A stretch of 64,000 nucleotides of DNA from Cylicocyclus nassatus (Eukaryota > Nematoda > Chromadorea > Rhabditida > Strongylidae), in contig CATQJL010000112.1 in NCBI GenBank assembly GCA_958299035.1, positions 1,782,123 through 1,846,122 of the forward strand, in the 5' to 3' direction. Shown one piece after another: positions 41,654 through 53,355 of this stretch. Each line of letters begins with the position of its first letter. Position 1 is the stretch's first letter. The notes under the pieces are model-generated. The model made no database searches. It was not told the origin of the DNA and saw only the letters and a list, made by a program, of their open reading frames with translations. Position numbers and translations under genes: made by a program.

Positions 41654-42847
41654 TTGTCAGAAGCAAGACAACGCGGCAAATTTTCCGCGCACCAAGATTC
41701 TGCTCCCGGAAATCACCAACACTCACCTACTTCTTGCCCGCAACATGATACGAACAAGGATCGCAGCGAGATGAGTAATATGCACGTTGTACAAGGCTTA
41801 CAAACTGGACGAAAAGTCCACAATCGAGACGTATTTCCACAGACACACGATCAGTGCGTTCTGCAAATCGCTTCGGCACTGATATTCAACGAAGCAGATT
41901 GGGATTATCAACCAGTGACCATTCTTCTTGATTCCGGAGCACAACAAAGCTTCATGAGATCAGGACTCTGTGAAAAACTCAAGCTTCCAGTCCTTCGAAC
42001 TGCTTTGCTCACTACATCTGGAATGGGCGAACAACAAGAGCAATTCAACTCATCTGAAGTGCAAATCACTTTGAAAAGCCTTCACAGCTCCGAGAAGCTC
42101 AAGAAGTTGTCATTGCACACAAAGCAGAAGCTGACCACCGACATGCAGACGGCAAGTCTCACGGAAGCAGACTTGCATTTTATCGATGACAAAAAGCTGA
42201 TAATTGCTCAGGATACGCTCTCCCACAAAAGCCTTCTACCGGACTTGATTATCGGGCAAGACCTCATAGATCTTGTCACCCTTCGCAATAAGAAGGTGCT
42301 CAAGCTCCCTTCAGGGCTCATTCTGACTCCAACAGTCTTCGGATACGTCATATCAGGCACGAGTCGCAACACCACCACAACAACATCCGTTGGCACTTTC
42401 GGTTGCATATCAACGCTACAGGAAACATCCCCGCCAACAAAACTACAACAGCTTCCTTCATCCAAAGGAAGACTATCAAGAAAAATGAGGCAGATGCTCA
42501 AAGTTTCCATCTTCAATGAAGCTCAAGCAGACAGACAACGTTGGCTGAACACAATCCGTTCCCTAACAAACTCTTCCGATGGCTCTGCGATGATGTCAAA
42601 TGGAATGACCACCACCTCGTCGTATCTTAGGAAGCAAGCAGAGGCAAGGATGAGGAAGGGCAGACATCACAGAAGTTCACGCCTTATCAAAACGGCGCCT
42701 ACCGAGAGGATGACCGTCAATAATGCTTCTACTATCAATTCAAAATCAATGACGAAGAGGAAAAGGCGACGACGACGAGCAATGCCAAAACGAAATTCGC
42801 CTCCATCAACCACCTCAACTGATCATACCATTGCGCATATATTGTGA
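41654..42847 (+). pseudogene. BEL element 2 Gag end, protease and remnant
   Basis: The frame contains the end of Gag (DQCVLQIASALIFNEADW) and, in the same frame, the protease active site ILLDSGAQQSF. The protease domain, with LIIGQDLIDL and LKLPSGLILTPTVFGYVISG, follows to about residue 250. Gag and protease are thus in one frame here, as is usual for BEL. Beyond about 42,470 the sequence no longer matches RT and becomes Ser/Thr- and Arg-rich, so RT, RNase H and integrase are deleted. Confidence 0.8.
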
Positions 42848-43002
42848 ATTGAATCAATTTCGTGTGAATGTCTTAATTATTTGCAGCTCTTATTCATAGA
42901 TCGTTATTCTGTATAGGTGTTCACTAACTTACTAGTCAACCTCACTGTGTTTACACTTATCAAGATCTTAACAGATCTCACTTTCCTCTCGCTCGCCCGG
43001 AG

Positions 43003-43369
43003 TGTTGATGATTTCTGGATCATCAACCATTGATGAACTCTATAATCTGTATAGCCTACGGGATCCCCGTAGGCTAAATGGTGAGCTACTCACTCTCGAG
43101 TATCTAATCACTCAAGAGTGAGTGGTACCTGTGCGCCAGGAGTGTAGCCAATCGGCGGCATCTCCTTTTAAGCACCAACTCGTATACTTTGTACCTTGTA
43201 TTCGGTTTGGCTCCGCCTTTCTTCCTATATAAGAAGCCTCCATGTATTAGAGGTTCTTCCCCGGTTAACACCGGGACACCTCGACAGATCGCTCTCAACT
43301 AATCTACGCCAGTGTGAATAAACCTATTCCACAACTACTCGTCTACCCTATCACTTGGTACACACCAAA
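43003..43369 (+). repeat. 3' LTR of BEL element 2
   Basis: This near-identical copy of 38,987-39,355 has the TATA box at 43,226-43,233 and AATAAA at 43,317-43,322. GCTCGCCCGGAG lies immediately before it, as in element 1. Confidence 0.93.
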
Positions 43370-43603
43370 CCTTTCAACACGTCTCTGCTTCAGTGATGCT
43401 GCTCGAGAAAAGAACGATGTCGTCCACAAAATGTCTGAAGGGTCCGAAAGTTTGTGCCGTTTATAAACCTATCCTCAAGTCATTCAGAATAAAGATCGAC
43501 AAACGTTTTAAACCTGTTCTACGCAGAATTTCTTTCCCTTTCCAACAGTAATGTCTTTATTCGGATTTCTTCAGTGTTCTTTCGAATAATCGCCACAATC
43601 TCC
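43370..43603 (-). pseudogene. RTE LINE fragment, 5' side of BEL element 2 target
   Basis: On the minus strand the segment next to the LTR reads RHFVDDIVLFSSSITEAETV, the RT catalytic motif region of an RTE element. Its continuation is at 38,640-38,986 on the other side of BEL element 2. Confidence 0.65.
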
Positions 43604-44440
43604 AACCAGGGCCCGGCACCGATGGTTTGAAGTCAAAGTGGACTTCGTTTTGGAGTTAGAAGCAACAGGGACATCGTTTTTATGAGGTCCTGGAGGAAGC
43701 GCCAAAAAAAACACGACGAACATGTCAGGTTTCACGAGTTGAACGTGTTCTTTCGCAAGCGCGCGAATTTCAAATGCAAGACTCAAACAAACAAATGGCT
43801 TGTTTACAGCGCACAAACAGTCACATGCTTCGAATTTGGAATTCGAGAATAAATAGAAACTCATCCGTCTTTTGAAATTAGTGTCAAATCATGGTCGATT
43901 CTTGGAAGTTCCGATTTGCGAAGACTTCATAGTATTCAAAGCGTAGTGTTTAGTTTTTTCGTAGTGTTTTGCTTATTCTATTTAACTGTTATTAAAAGGT
44001 TTTTAAAAGTTCAGAACGAAAAAAAATAGCTAGAATAAGGGTACGTAAAATGCATGGGTTGGAGACAGGGCCCTGCACGCGTTTTTGGAGGTTTTTAGAA
44101 AACAAAATCCCCCATGACTCCGCGAAAATTTACGAAGTCCCTCTCGACGTGAAAATCAGTAGGGAAACCCTTATTCAACCAAAATAGCAACAAAAGAGCG
44201 AAAAAAGCTCATTTTGAGGTATGCAATATAACAGAAAAGCAAAAAGAAAACATTTCGAGTCGATTAAAGGCTCTGCCGTTGGGTATAGTACCATTTTGAT
44301 GCTGGGAATGTCGAAAATCTCTTAGGCCAACCAAATCTGTAGCCTCAACAATCCTGCGATGCATTTTTCGCCACATATTTCAAAGGACACCGCAAGTGAT
44401 TGGAGCGCGATATCTATCAACGCGTAGAATTATGGGGGAG
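43604..44440. mobile_element. rearranged hAT-type MITE fragments
   Basis: CAGGGCCCGGCACCG at 43,606 and CAGGGCCCTGCACGCG at 44,067 both look like left ends of the hAT-type MITE at 3,191 and 5,663. The first fragment matches one half and the second the other half, so this is two truncated pieces rather than one intact element. Confidence 0.55.
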
Positions 44441-44773
44441 GGGGGGGGGGGGAGGACCCGAAATCGAAAGCGGCTTTCCAAATAAAATGTATACCAGTTT
44501 AAAAGGCATTAAACGCTGATTCCAAGACCGTTTTTGTTATCTGCAGCGCCACTAGACGCCGAGTTATGAGCATTTTTCGGCTCAAAAAATCGAACGCGCA
44601 ATTGGAACATATTTGTCCAAGATTGCGAAAATGGCCCAGCGTTGGATAACAGACGACTCTATGCGTGAAAACCTTTGTCTGATATAGTCGTACTTAACAT
44701 TTCCTTATTTTAGCGCTGAAAAGACCATAGTCATTGGTTTTACCTAGATTTTGCTATTATTTTCCGCTCCAAA

Positions 44774-44824
44774 AAACCTTCACAACTCAGTGTCTAGAGG
44801 ACAGACACTGAGTTGTGAAGGTTT
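44774..44824. repeat. 22-bp inverted repeat hairpin
   Basis: AAACCTTCACAACTCAGTGT pairs exactly with ACACTGAGTTGTGAAGGTTT across a short loop. The wider stretch 44,460-45,836 otherwise shows only diverged repeats and one small inverted repeat (45,222-45,379, around GGCTTGG and GGAAGGCG). Confidence 0.7.
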
Positions 44825-45836
44825 GGCAAAATTGTCTTTGCCTTTTGCACCAGCTTAACAAAAAGCGATGACAATTTTGTAATCAGCGTTTGATGCTCTT
44901 CAGATTGGTGTAAATTTCTTTGAAAAGGCGATTCCAATCTAGGGTCTTCTGATTAGAGTGTTTGTCTATCTTTATTCTGAATGATTTGAGAATAGTTCTG
45001 GAAACGGCAAAAACCTTCGGACTCACCTAATAGTTTCGAGAAGTCTACCAACTCACATACTCATATGCCACTGCAAGGCCGCGGTGCACGGCTCTCGCGA
45101 GATTGTGTCGCCCTGTTGGACCTCTCCCCAACTGGGATGGTCAGGAAGCGTAGGATGAAAGTTAAGTTTTTTTTGAATTAAAACTTCTAAAAGCCGACCA
45201 ATCAAATTCATTATAACCTTTGATTCAACCGGCTTGGCATCTGGAAGGCGGGGCTTTTGTGACTTAAATAAGGCCGCTCGCGCCGTCTGCTTCTTTCGCG
45301 CGCGTGCTCTCTGATCATTATCTAGTCTCATCTAGGTCACGAAGTTGCGCCTTCCAGGCGCCAAGCCAGTTGAATCAAAGGGTATTTTACTTTGTTGGAA
45401 TCGAAGTTGATTTGTTTTTTTCTTCGCACTCAATAACTAGAAGAAGAAATCTGACAATAAGTAACGACTTTAGGCCAAGATGAAGGCACCGTCCACTCAG
45501 ATTCTTGACTTCCATCTTTTGATTGTTTTGGGGCTTTCCCTTGTCCCTGAATACGATTATGATGTCGAGAATTGCGAAAACCGCGGCAACTCCTGTTCCG
45601 GAGAACTAGCAGGATGATTTTCAGGAACGTGTCCTCCGGAGCGCGCACGGATGGGCGAGCATCACTGGAGGGGGCGGTGCCGACTTGTGGTTCTCACGCC
45701 TCTTTGCTATTAAAAGGCGATTTCCTCGCTTCCAAAGCAACATTTTGCGCTGCGATTTAGGCATTGGCTTGATAGGGGATCTTACTATGGTAAGCTGCCA
45801 AGAGCTCAAGCTGCTACATAACTTAACACATTGACG

Positions 45837-46699
45837 ACAAGGCCGATTTTTCGATCACTGCCATTTCGGACAGGAGCCTTTTTTGCTCTGCCAAACTTAC
45901 GACCCACCCGTGGGTCGTATTGTCCGAAATGGTAGTCTTTTTGTGAGAAATTCAAAACATGTTTCCCATGTTTCTGAGAATATCCCCACAACGGTTATCG
46001 AAGGCGCTGATCATCAAAATATGATTTGTTTCAGTTTTTGGCAGTATACGGTAAGATTACGGTAGTCACTCTGTAAACCCAACATCACGGATTTTCGTGA
46101 AAAATTGTGTTTTCGGGTTATTTCACATGCTGATCATGATTATAGTGTCCATTTTGTTCACTACTTTCCCACAGTGGGACTACGGTAGCAGTACGGTAGA
46201 ATTTTTTAAGAATCAAGAAACTGATGTAAGAAGGCGGTATTAGAACTTGAGACTATCATTTTCGTAATGCATGCTAAAAAACCTATATATGCAAGGTTTG
46301 AGCTTTCTGGGATGAACAATCCGACAAATCAATAAAATCAATAAAATCGATAATTTTTGATGGGCTGACATCAGTCTCATGCTCTCCCTGTATATTTCTT
46401 GTGCATGTAAACTTGAATTGTCAAAAACAGCACCACTCTGCGAGAAATTCGAGCTAAAATCTGTGCCTTACCTCTATCTACGGTATACCTACCGTAACAT
46501 TACATTACAGTATCCCGGACTCGGACCACTCCGGCTAAAGCTTCGCCAAGGTGTCCCCAATCATGTGCCAGAATACCGTAGAATTCCATCGCATGCTGGC
46601 AAAGTTAGAGCTTTCGAAAGCTTACGACCCACCGGTGGGTCGTATTGTCCGAAATGGCAGTACGCGTACGACCCACCGGTGGGTCTTGTCGTCAATGTG
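45837..46699. mobile_element. TTAA-flanked MITE, copy 2
   Basis: CACATTGACGACAA and TTGTCGTCAATGTG are inverted ends bordered by TTAA (45,833-45,836 and 46,700-46,703). Internal sequence matches copy 1 (10,945-11,761) in reverse complement, including the ACGACCCACC palindromes, three of which occur here. Confidence 0.78.
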
Positions 46700-46923
46700 T
46701 TAAAGGCAGTGTCCTGGCAAATTTCGCATTTCTATTTTTTTTGCATGTTCTGGGCCTTGTCGACCCGTAGGCCCCGAATTTGGGCTCTAAAACGGGTGAA
46801 GACCTTTTTCGGGGCGTTTAACCACTTAAAAGAAAGCAGCTCGGACGAGAATTTCAATGGGAAGAGACAAGGTCTTGGCACGAAGACCCTGCTGCCTGTA
46901 ATTTTTGCTTTGGATAGCATGCA

Positions 46924-47792
46924 ATACTCAGACACTCGCTGCGGCGGCGCGCGCGTCTTATGCGTGCGGCCCCTCATGTCGCCCGCCGCCGGCCGTCAGA
47001 TAGCGCGCGCGCCGCGAGTAGATGGCACGCGCGCCGCGAGTAAATGGTACGCGCGCCGTGAGTAGATGGGACGCGCGCCATACGATAATGGCACGCCGCT
47101 CGCACGGTATGAAAATTGCCATTCGCATTTGAAGCACTGCGAATCACGGTGAATCTGTGGTAGACCTGATGACAACCTTCAATTTCAGGCAAACAATGGC
47201 TTTAATTTCAAATATGAACTTGAAGTTTCCAAAGTTTCCAAATTTTTGAAATTTGAAAATTCAAATTTCAAAAATTCAAAAATTCAAATTCCCAAACTTG
47301 AATTCAAACTCGGCACCTACTCGCGGTGCTTATGAGGACTGAGTCTCAATGGAAGAACTAGAAGAATCCCACTTGTGTTAATGAGACAACTCCATTGCGA
47401 AACAGCGATAACCTTAATGAATTGGCGATAAAGCACCCAAAACACTGCGTCGTACTTCACGCAGGTATCGCTTGTGCTTACAGCGTGTGAAAATGCGGAA
47501 GATATCATGGCACGCCACTCACTGATAGATTGCGCGCCGCTCGCACTCTCAACTAGGGCGCGCCGTTCGCAATACAGTGTTATAGTGGCGCGCGCCGCCG
47601 CGCCGAGTGTCGAATAAGCGCGCCGGCGGCCGTAATAAGGCGCGCCGCTCGCCGGCTGCGAACGATGGCGCGCCGCTCGCACTGCAGCCTCAACTGTGGC
47701 GCGCCGCTCGCACGGCAGCATCAAATAGAGCGCGCCGCTCGCACTGTAGCGCTATTATGGCGCGCCCGCCGCCGCAGCGAGTGTCTGAGTAT
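46924..47792. repeat. GC-rich inverted element with GGCGCGCC repeats
   Basis: ATACTCAGACACTCGCTGCG at the left is inverted at the right (to 47,792). Both arms hold many GCGCGCCGCTCGCACTG-like units about 30-40 bp apart, so GGCGCGCC octamers are extremely frequent. The centre (47,210-47,310) is AT-rich with GAAATTT dyads. The open frames inside are low-complexity artefacts. Confidence 0.7.
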
Positions 47793-48404
47793 GCGAGAGA
47801 GCGGTCATGGGGTCCCGCGCCGAACGGTAAGCGAAATCGTTCGAGCGCGCGCCGATTGGGGTTGCGCGCGCCGGTTCGAGGGCCATTTTCTCGGCCCAGA
47901 GGGAACATCAACCAGCCGAACTGCGCTGCAGGTCAATGGGATGACCAGGAACCCGACCATAGCAATGTCCTCCAGGGAGCGAATCTGCCTTTGAAGGCAC
48001 CGTCCACCCAAAATCTCGAATTTAATGTTTTTGTCGCCTTCAGGCCTTCTGAAAGCCCTGATTCCGATTACAACTGTAAATCTAATGATAAGACGAAAAC
48101 TGCAACAATGCTACGCAAATACTCGTTTCATGCTCTCTACTCGGCTATGGAGCGAGTTCGCCGTATACTGAGCGTCTGATGATCCCTTTTCGTTGCAGTT
48201 TTCCTAAATTTCGCTCAGCGGATCATTTACAGGCCAAAACGAAAAGTCAAAAGGTCGCCAACGTCACAATATGAGAATGCCCGGCTTTTGGCAAGTAAAA
48301 GTTGTGACAAACGGAACATAAAAATTTATTTTAAGCGATTGCAGGGTGATCAAAAAATCGTTTAGCTTTTCAATACCATATCACAGCTCCGCTGAGACTT
48401 CTTG
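47793..48404. other. no gene seen
   Basis: Unassigned sequence between the GC-rich inverted element and the stop of the minus-strand membrane protein gene. GAAGGCACCGTCCAC at 47,994 also occurs at 45,484, suggesting another dispersed repeat. Confidence 0.4.
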
Positions 48405-49350
48405 CTATGCTGCATTATCCCTGGCTCTCTGCATTCGCCTCTCCATCATCTCCTTCACCATTTTGTTGACATCGGCGGGGTTTGCATCTACGCTTGGATC
48501 CTTCATCAGCTCATCCATTTTCCGATTTCCAAGCATTTCCATCATCCGATCAATATCTGCCGCATTCGGCTCATTTGACCCTTTGTCTGGTTTGTCCAGA
48601 AGCGATTTCTGTAAGGAGTGATAAATCAGCTCATGGAACAAATGCGCGAGCTGCACTTAAACCTTTTCATCGTTCTTGGGAGTTTGCACCTGACTCTTGA
48701 CATCTTTCATAGCTGAGGGTTCCTTCAAAGCAGATGCTGCGCTTTTTTCTTTGTCATCCGCCTGCTTTTCTCCTTCATTTGCCTCATCCTCTGCATTCTT
48801 GCCCTTTTTCTTTTTCTTCTTCTTGTTCTTCTTCCCTTCCTTTGCCTAAATTACCGTATCATTCTTTAATAAAGAGAAAAGAGCGCTTTATTGCACAGCT
48901 TACCCGCTCCTGTCTCAACCGTTCTTCTTCATCCAGTTTTGCGCCAAGTCTTTGACGCATCCTTCTTTTCCTCAGAATTATAACCGCTACTACAACAGCT
49001 ACAATAATGAGGATGACGAATAAAGCAGCCGCAACAGCGAGGATAATAAAAAGCGTCGTGTTGGACGATGCTTCCGCTTTAGTCGGTACATTCTTTCCTG
49101 AACAGAGCGTCCATCAAATTCGTATCATTACTTGGCGAATAGTGCGCTGGAGCTGCACACCTCCTAATAAATGTGCGATCCCTCCAGCTTTAGTTGTTTC
49201 GTTCTCTTCTTCTGTGAGATCAGAGGACGTAATTTGCTCTACGGAAGGTATGAACGTTGTAGTAGTGGGACCGGCGGTGCTGTCTTCCTCATCATACTGA
49301 TACTTGTCTAGCCATCCTCTTTTGACTCTTCTAACTCCTGTACTTAGCAT
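48405..49350 (-). CDS. single-pass membrane protein with Lys-rich tail (unrecognised)
   Basis: Four exons join in phase: 49350-49161, 49097-48904, 48845-48663 and 48608-48405, giving about 256 residues with introns of 54-64 bp. The N-terminal part is acidic and Thr-rich (DEEDSTAGPTTTTF) and follows RVKRGW, which may be a furin-like site. A strong membrane segment (LFIILAVAAALFVILIIVAV) is followed by a basic stop-transfer, a run of lysines and a charged, probably helical C-terminus (DRMMEMLGNRKMDELMKD). No signal peptide is visible at the ATG used, so an upstream exon may be missing. The start lies against that of the plus-strand gene at 49,349. I recognise no family. Confidence 0.55.
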
Positions 49351-51254
49351 GGTCAGCGTGTTAATGGAAGAAAGCGTATGGCATACTAGACCAGAGCATG
49401 CTTGTGACCGCTCGATAGTGACTAAAGAATTGAAAGTGACTTACTCTCTCGACCGCGGTGACTATGACTGTAGATATGTTGACTTGATAAGGTTCAAAAA
49501 TTATGACTCAAAGACGGCCATAGTGAGGTTGCGACAGCTAGCAATCAGTCCAAGAGGAAAGCACACATGTAAGGTCTAATTTGCTCTGGAAACGTTGCGC
49601 TGCCCGTTTCCTTGTTACCGACCCCGACCATCCATCGATATTGTATTGCACGCTAGAGCGCACATACTGCACGCAAGCATGACCAATGGGTCCCCAACGA
49701 CTGTGCTTCTTCGCTTTGGCAGTTGCTCCACACGCGACGCTCGCTTCAAGCTACATTATTGGAATCAGCTAAGAAATTAGACCATATGAGTGAAAATTAT
49801 GCAGTGCGACATTCCGGACGCTGCCTTTGAACTCGCAAAGTAGAACTGTAATTGTGAGTTGGGCGTGAAAGCCTGATGCGATGGCTCGGTGCAACGTCGC
49901 ACATTTTCCTCCTGTAAAAAAGCTACCGAATGCAAAGTGGCGCTGCCAGCTGTGTCCTTGAGAAGAGATCAAAATATCATGCTGTATATGTGTTAAAAGA
50001 CCACTAACATTGAAAATTTCCCTTCGTGATTCAGTCATATGATGCCCACTTCTTCTGTGCTACTTTCTTTCGCAACCCACTTGCGTGAGGGCAGTCAAAA
50101 TGCCCCATCTGCTGCTGCGTCACAAAATCCTCCTGAGAAGCGCCTAAGAGCGTTATTCGTTTTCCTCTAACAGTAGGGTCTACCTAAAAGCGAAGTTTTT
50201 GCTCTTTGTAGATGAGTGCTTATCGAATTCAGAAGTGAAGATTTGGACATATTGCTTCACAAAAACTATTCTGCCTTCTCTCACATTTTTGCAGATAAAC
50301 GCAATGTGGAGAGATCGGAAAGATGAGCAGTTTACAACCGTTGACCCTTTTAATAAGAACAAAATGGTTTGCTACATATTGATAGAAAATAAATGCGTCA
50401 TTGATGCCGAATTCAAGTGAGATCAGTTGTGAGATTTCTGCTTATGACGCGGTCATCTGCACATGAGTAAGTCTGCTGAGGTCTCATTCTTGACGAGGCG
50501 CAAATTTGTTTTCAGACTCGTTCACTACATCTACTAGCACATCCACTACGATAACAAGTACTGCTGTTAAGCGAGAGTGGGTTTTGTACCGATAGGATGT
50601 GGCACAGCAGGGAAGAAACATTGCAGGGAAGAAAAACGAGACAATACCGTCACTATCATAATAGTGGTGGTTGTAGTGTTCTTCGTTGTTTTCGTGCTTG
50701 GGGTCACTTGGGGCTTAGTGATAGAGCATAGGAGAAAAAAGCGAAAATTGATAATGTTCAAGAAAATGGAAATTCGCGACGAAGAACGGAGAAGACGACG
50801 AAAGCTGCGAAAAAAGAGAGTGAGTTTACCCTATACGTTGACATGGCTTGATCGATGGGTTCAGGAAAGAGCTAGAAGAAAAAAGAAAAAAGAAGCGAAA
50901 AAGCGACTAGAGCAAGCCGATAACCAGGTTAGAGTTAAAGACCTTTCTGCAAGTCCTATGATTTGCCTTTCGTAGCTGAAACAAGCGCTGGAAGAGTATC
51001 TTACTGGCCAGACCGAAACTTACGGCACTACCGATGAGCAAGAGACTGACTCCACAAGGGGACCGACTGGACAAAGCCCTTCTGTGTCCGCTTCATCTGC
51101 GACGACCTCAGCTGCCACACACTCCGAATCGGCTACCAAAGTCCCACCCGTGAAAGTGACAGCCTCAGAAGCGAGCGTACCCGCTTCACGAGGTAGAACG
51201 CCAAAGTCTGAGAAAGTTGGAGTGGTGGTAGGTGGAGATCAGATTGCTCTGTAA
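49349..51254 (+). CDS. single-pass membrane protein with basic tail (unrecognised)
   Basis: Proposed exons are 49349-49568, 50212-50416, 50516-50557, 50611-50819, 50865-50927 and 50976-51254 (stop TAA). The ectodomain has at least six cysteines, then a Ser/Thr-rich stalk. A membrane segment (TIIIVVVVVFFVVFVLGVTW) is followed by strongly basic, probably coiled sequence (RDEERRRRRKLRKKR, KKKKEAKKRLEQA) and a Ser/Thr/Pro-rich tail. All joints keep phase except 50416 to 50516, where a small exon is probably missed. No signal peptide is seen at the ATG. Its plan resembles that of the minus-strand neighbour: ectodomain, one membrane helix, basic tail. Confidence 0.55.
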
Positions 51255-52766
51255 TGTCGCAAAGAATCATTTGAATTGTGGATAAGATTTATAACTTCCA
51301 ATAAGATGTAATACTTTGTTTCATGCAGTAGATTAACATCTGTCTTATTACTCAAATTTATGCTTACTCGTATGTTCAACATGAAAATAAAGAGGAAAGA
51401 GAATTTTGCATTTGCCAGTAGTAGAAGGAGTAAAAGAGTGTTTTGAAATAACGATTTGGAAGTCGCTTTCTGTTGCTTGCTTGGGCCTGTGTTGGATGGG
51501 TAAATGACGATTGGTCACCACCCATTCTTATGCGATGAGTTTGATTGGCTTACTGTTTCCATGAGCCAATCGCACCCGAGGCAGGCGCGGATCTTGAGCA
51601 ACACCTACATAATTCCTCTCTTTCAAAAAGCTATAAAAATAATTCACAAAATTCTAAAACTTGAAAGCTGCACAATGTTCGAAATTATCGTACTTAGAAA
51701 TTTTGAGGAAGTGAGCCAACGTTCTACCGAGGAGCTTTGAGGAAGTCTAGTGCCAAACGAAGGCGGATGGTCATCGTCTTGGGGGGGGGGGGGAGGAATA
51801 CGATGGTAAAGCTATTCATGCTGTAGATGCTTGATGAGCAAAACCCTCTAGGAATATTCGCTTGCCTCATATGAATATATCTGCCTTCATCCGGAGCTGA
51901 ACTTTGCTCCCCTTTTTTGTTCCCTTTCTACATTTCTCAAATCCCTTTTTTAACATCTTCTACTCGAACAAAAATGAGCCAATTTCGCGAATTTCAACCT
52001 CGATGTCCTCAGCACAAATCGTGAATACACGAGACGAGACGTAAGCAAATGTATTGTGAACTTAACTTCAAATGTACTGTGCAGTTAGCCATATGAAAAA
52101 ATTGTCTATAACAGTATGTAACGCAAGGATCAAAAAGGTTCAAAAGAACGTACATTGCAGAACATTTCTATTAAAAAAGTCCCACGGAAACTCCTAAGAA
52201 GTTTATTGTGCAATACTCATAGCAGAACAAAAGAACGAACACGAGACATAAATTCTTGAACTGTGGAAATGAATGAGTTGTAGACGATAAATCCAAATAG
52301 AAAGCCTCCAAATGACACTTCTCAAAAGAAGAACATGCATTCCCTTTACCAGTACATTTATAGATTTAGTTGGCAGATTTCCAAAAAAAGTGCAGAAATA
52401 CAGCTTAGAAAACATTTGGAAATTGCCGAAACATAGCCGTAGAAGTCACTTCTTTACCAAGGAAAGAGACAAGACTACAAATGGCAAACATCATTCAATA
52501 GCAGTAGGCCGTTGGTTGTGATCAAGACTGTAGATCACACGCAGTTTTTCATATCCCTTGATTTCTTCTACTATTTCAGTTCTTCGTACCATTCCGAAGT
52601 TGTTTTAGACTTTTCACATGGGATATTGTAATTGTGTAAGATTAGAGCACGAATATGCGAAAACCTCAGCGAGCAGTCAGCAAACGTTAAAGAAAGAAAA
52701 GAGTTCTTTTTTCTAAACCAAGTGGATATCGAGCCGGCTGTTTTTCTAAAGACACTGTCCTTGCAA
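51255..52766. other. no gene seen
   Basis: AT-rich sequence after the plus-strand gene, with a G run at about 51,781-51,793. No exon with good splice sites and composition was recognised. Confidence 0.4.
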
Positions 52767-52923
52767 TCAACAAACTCGCAAAAAGAGCGGAACAGAACCA
52801 TTTTTAATATAAGAAACAAAGCGACAGGCAACCACGACGAGTGTGCAAGCCATAATCAAAATTCCAGCAATCGCCAATGATGAGTAATTATAAGGAGCTC
52901 CATTGTAAATGTGCCATGTTTTT
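52767..52923 (-). CDS. candidate last exon with a membrane segment
   Basis: After a TTTTTAG acceptor the minus strand reads KTWHIYNGAPYNYSSLAIAG, a hydrophobic run ILIMACTLVVVACRFVSYI, and a stop at 52,767. It looks like the C-terminal anchor of a type I membrane protein. No upstream exons were identified, so the gene is unknown. Confidence 0.35.
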
Positions 52924-53138
52924 CTAAAAATAAAATATCAGACGAGAGAAATAAGGATATTGGATTTTTGAAGAAAATTTGAGTGAAGACACTATTTACC
53001 CACATTTAAGAAATTTACTAGCAGAGCGGCACGGTACCACCCCCTATCAGCAGGGTCAAGCACGCCGGACCTGGGATCTACTATGTACTGGAGATAAAGA
53101 TGCAGGGATAGTGGTGGGGACAGGGAAAAAATCGTTTA

Positions 53139-53355
53139 CCCTATTTTCAGGTGTATAAGCCGCACTTTTTCAAATTTTCGCCCGGGCTGCTCAGCTGCTT
53201 CAATTGTGTTTCGAGAAGAAATCCTTAAGCTGCACGATTATTTCAGGCAATACGCAGCACGGTATAGGGTCCTTTGGTTGCGAAGTCCTTTAATGTGTTC
53301 GGGCTGGTCGATGTAAGCTAGGACCACCCCGCGGCTTATACACCTGAAAATAGGG
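53139..53355. mobile_element. 217-bp TA-flanked MITE
   Basis: CCCTATTTTCAGGTGTATAA at the left is perfectly inverted at the right, giving TIRs of about 25 bp extending to GCCGC. TA lies on both sides. A diverged relative is at 60,513-60,967. The next 900 bp (to the end of the fucosyltransferase gene) show no other feature. Confidence 0.85.

Larger units (their letters stand above)
38987..43369 (+). mobile_element. internally deleted BEL/Pao retrotransposon (element 2)
   Basis: LTRs of 369 and 367 bp (TGTTGATG to CCAAA) differ by two substitutions and one 2-bp indel. The target duplication CCTTT flanks the element (38,982-38,986 and 43,370-43,374). It retains a primer-binding site, a hairpin-repeat leader, gag and protease, then ends without RT, RNase H, integrase or envelope. 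It is therefore non-autonomous, but its LTRs are much closer to each other than those of element 1, so it moved recently, presumably with enzymes supplied in trans. Confidence 0.92.

Noticed and set aside
46379..48179. Open frames of 135-228 codons in the GC-rich element
   Set aside because: They are Arg/Ala-rich, low in complexity and present on both strands because GGCGCGCC repeats lack stop codons.
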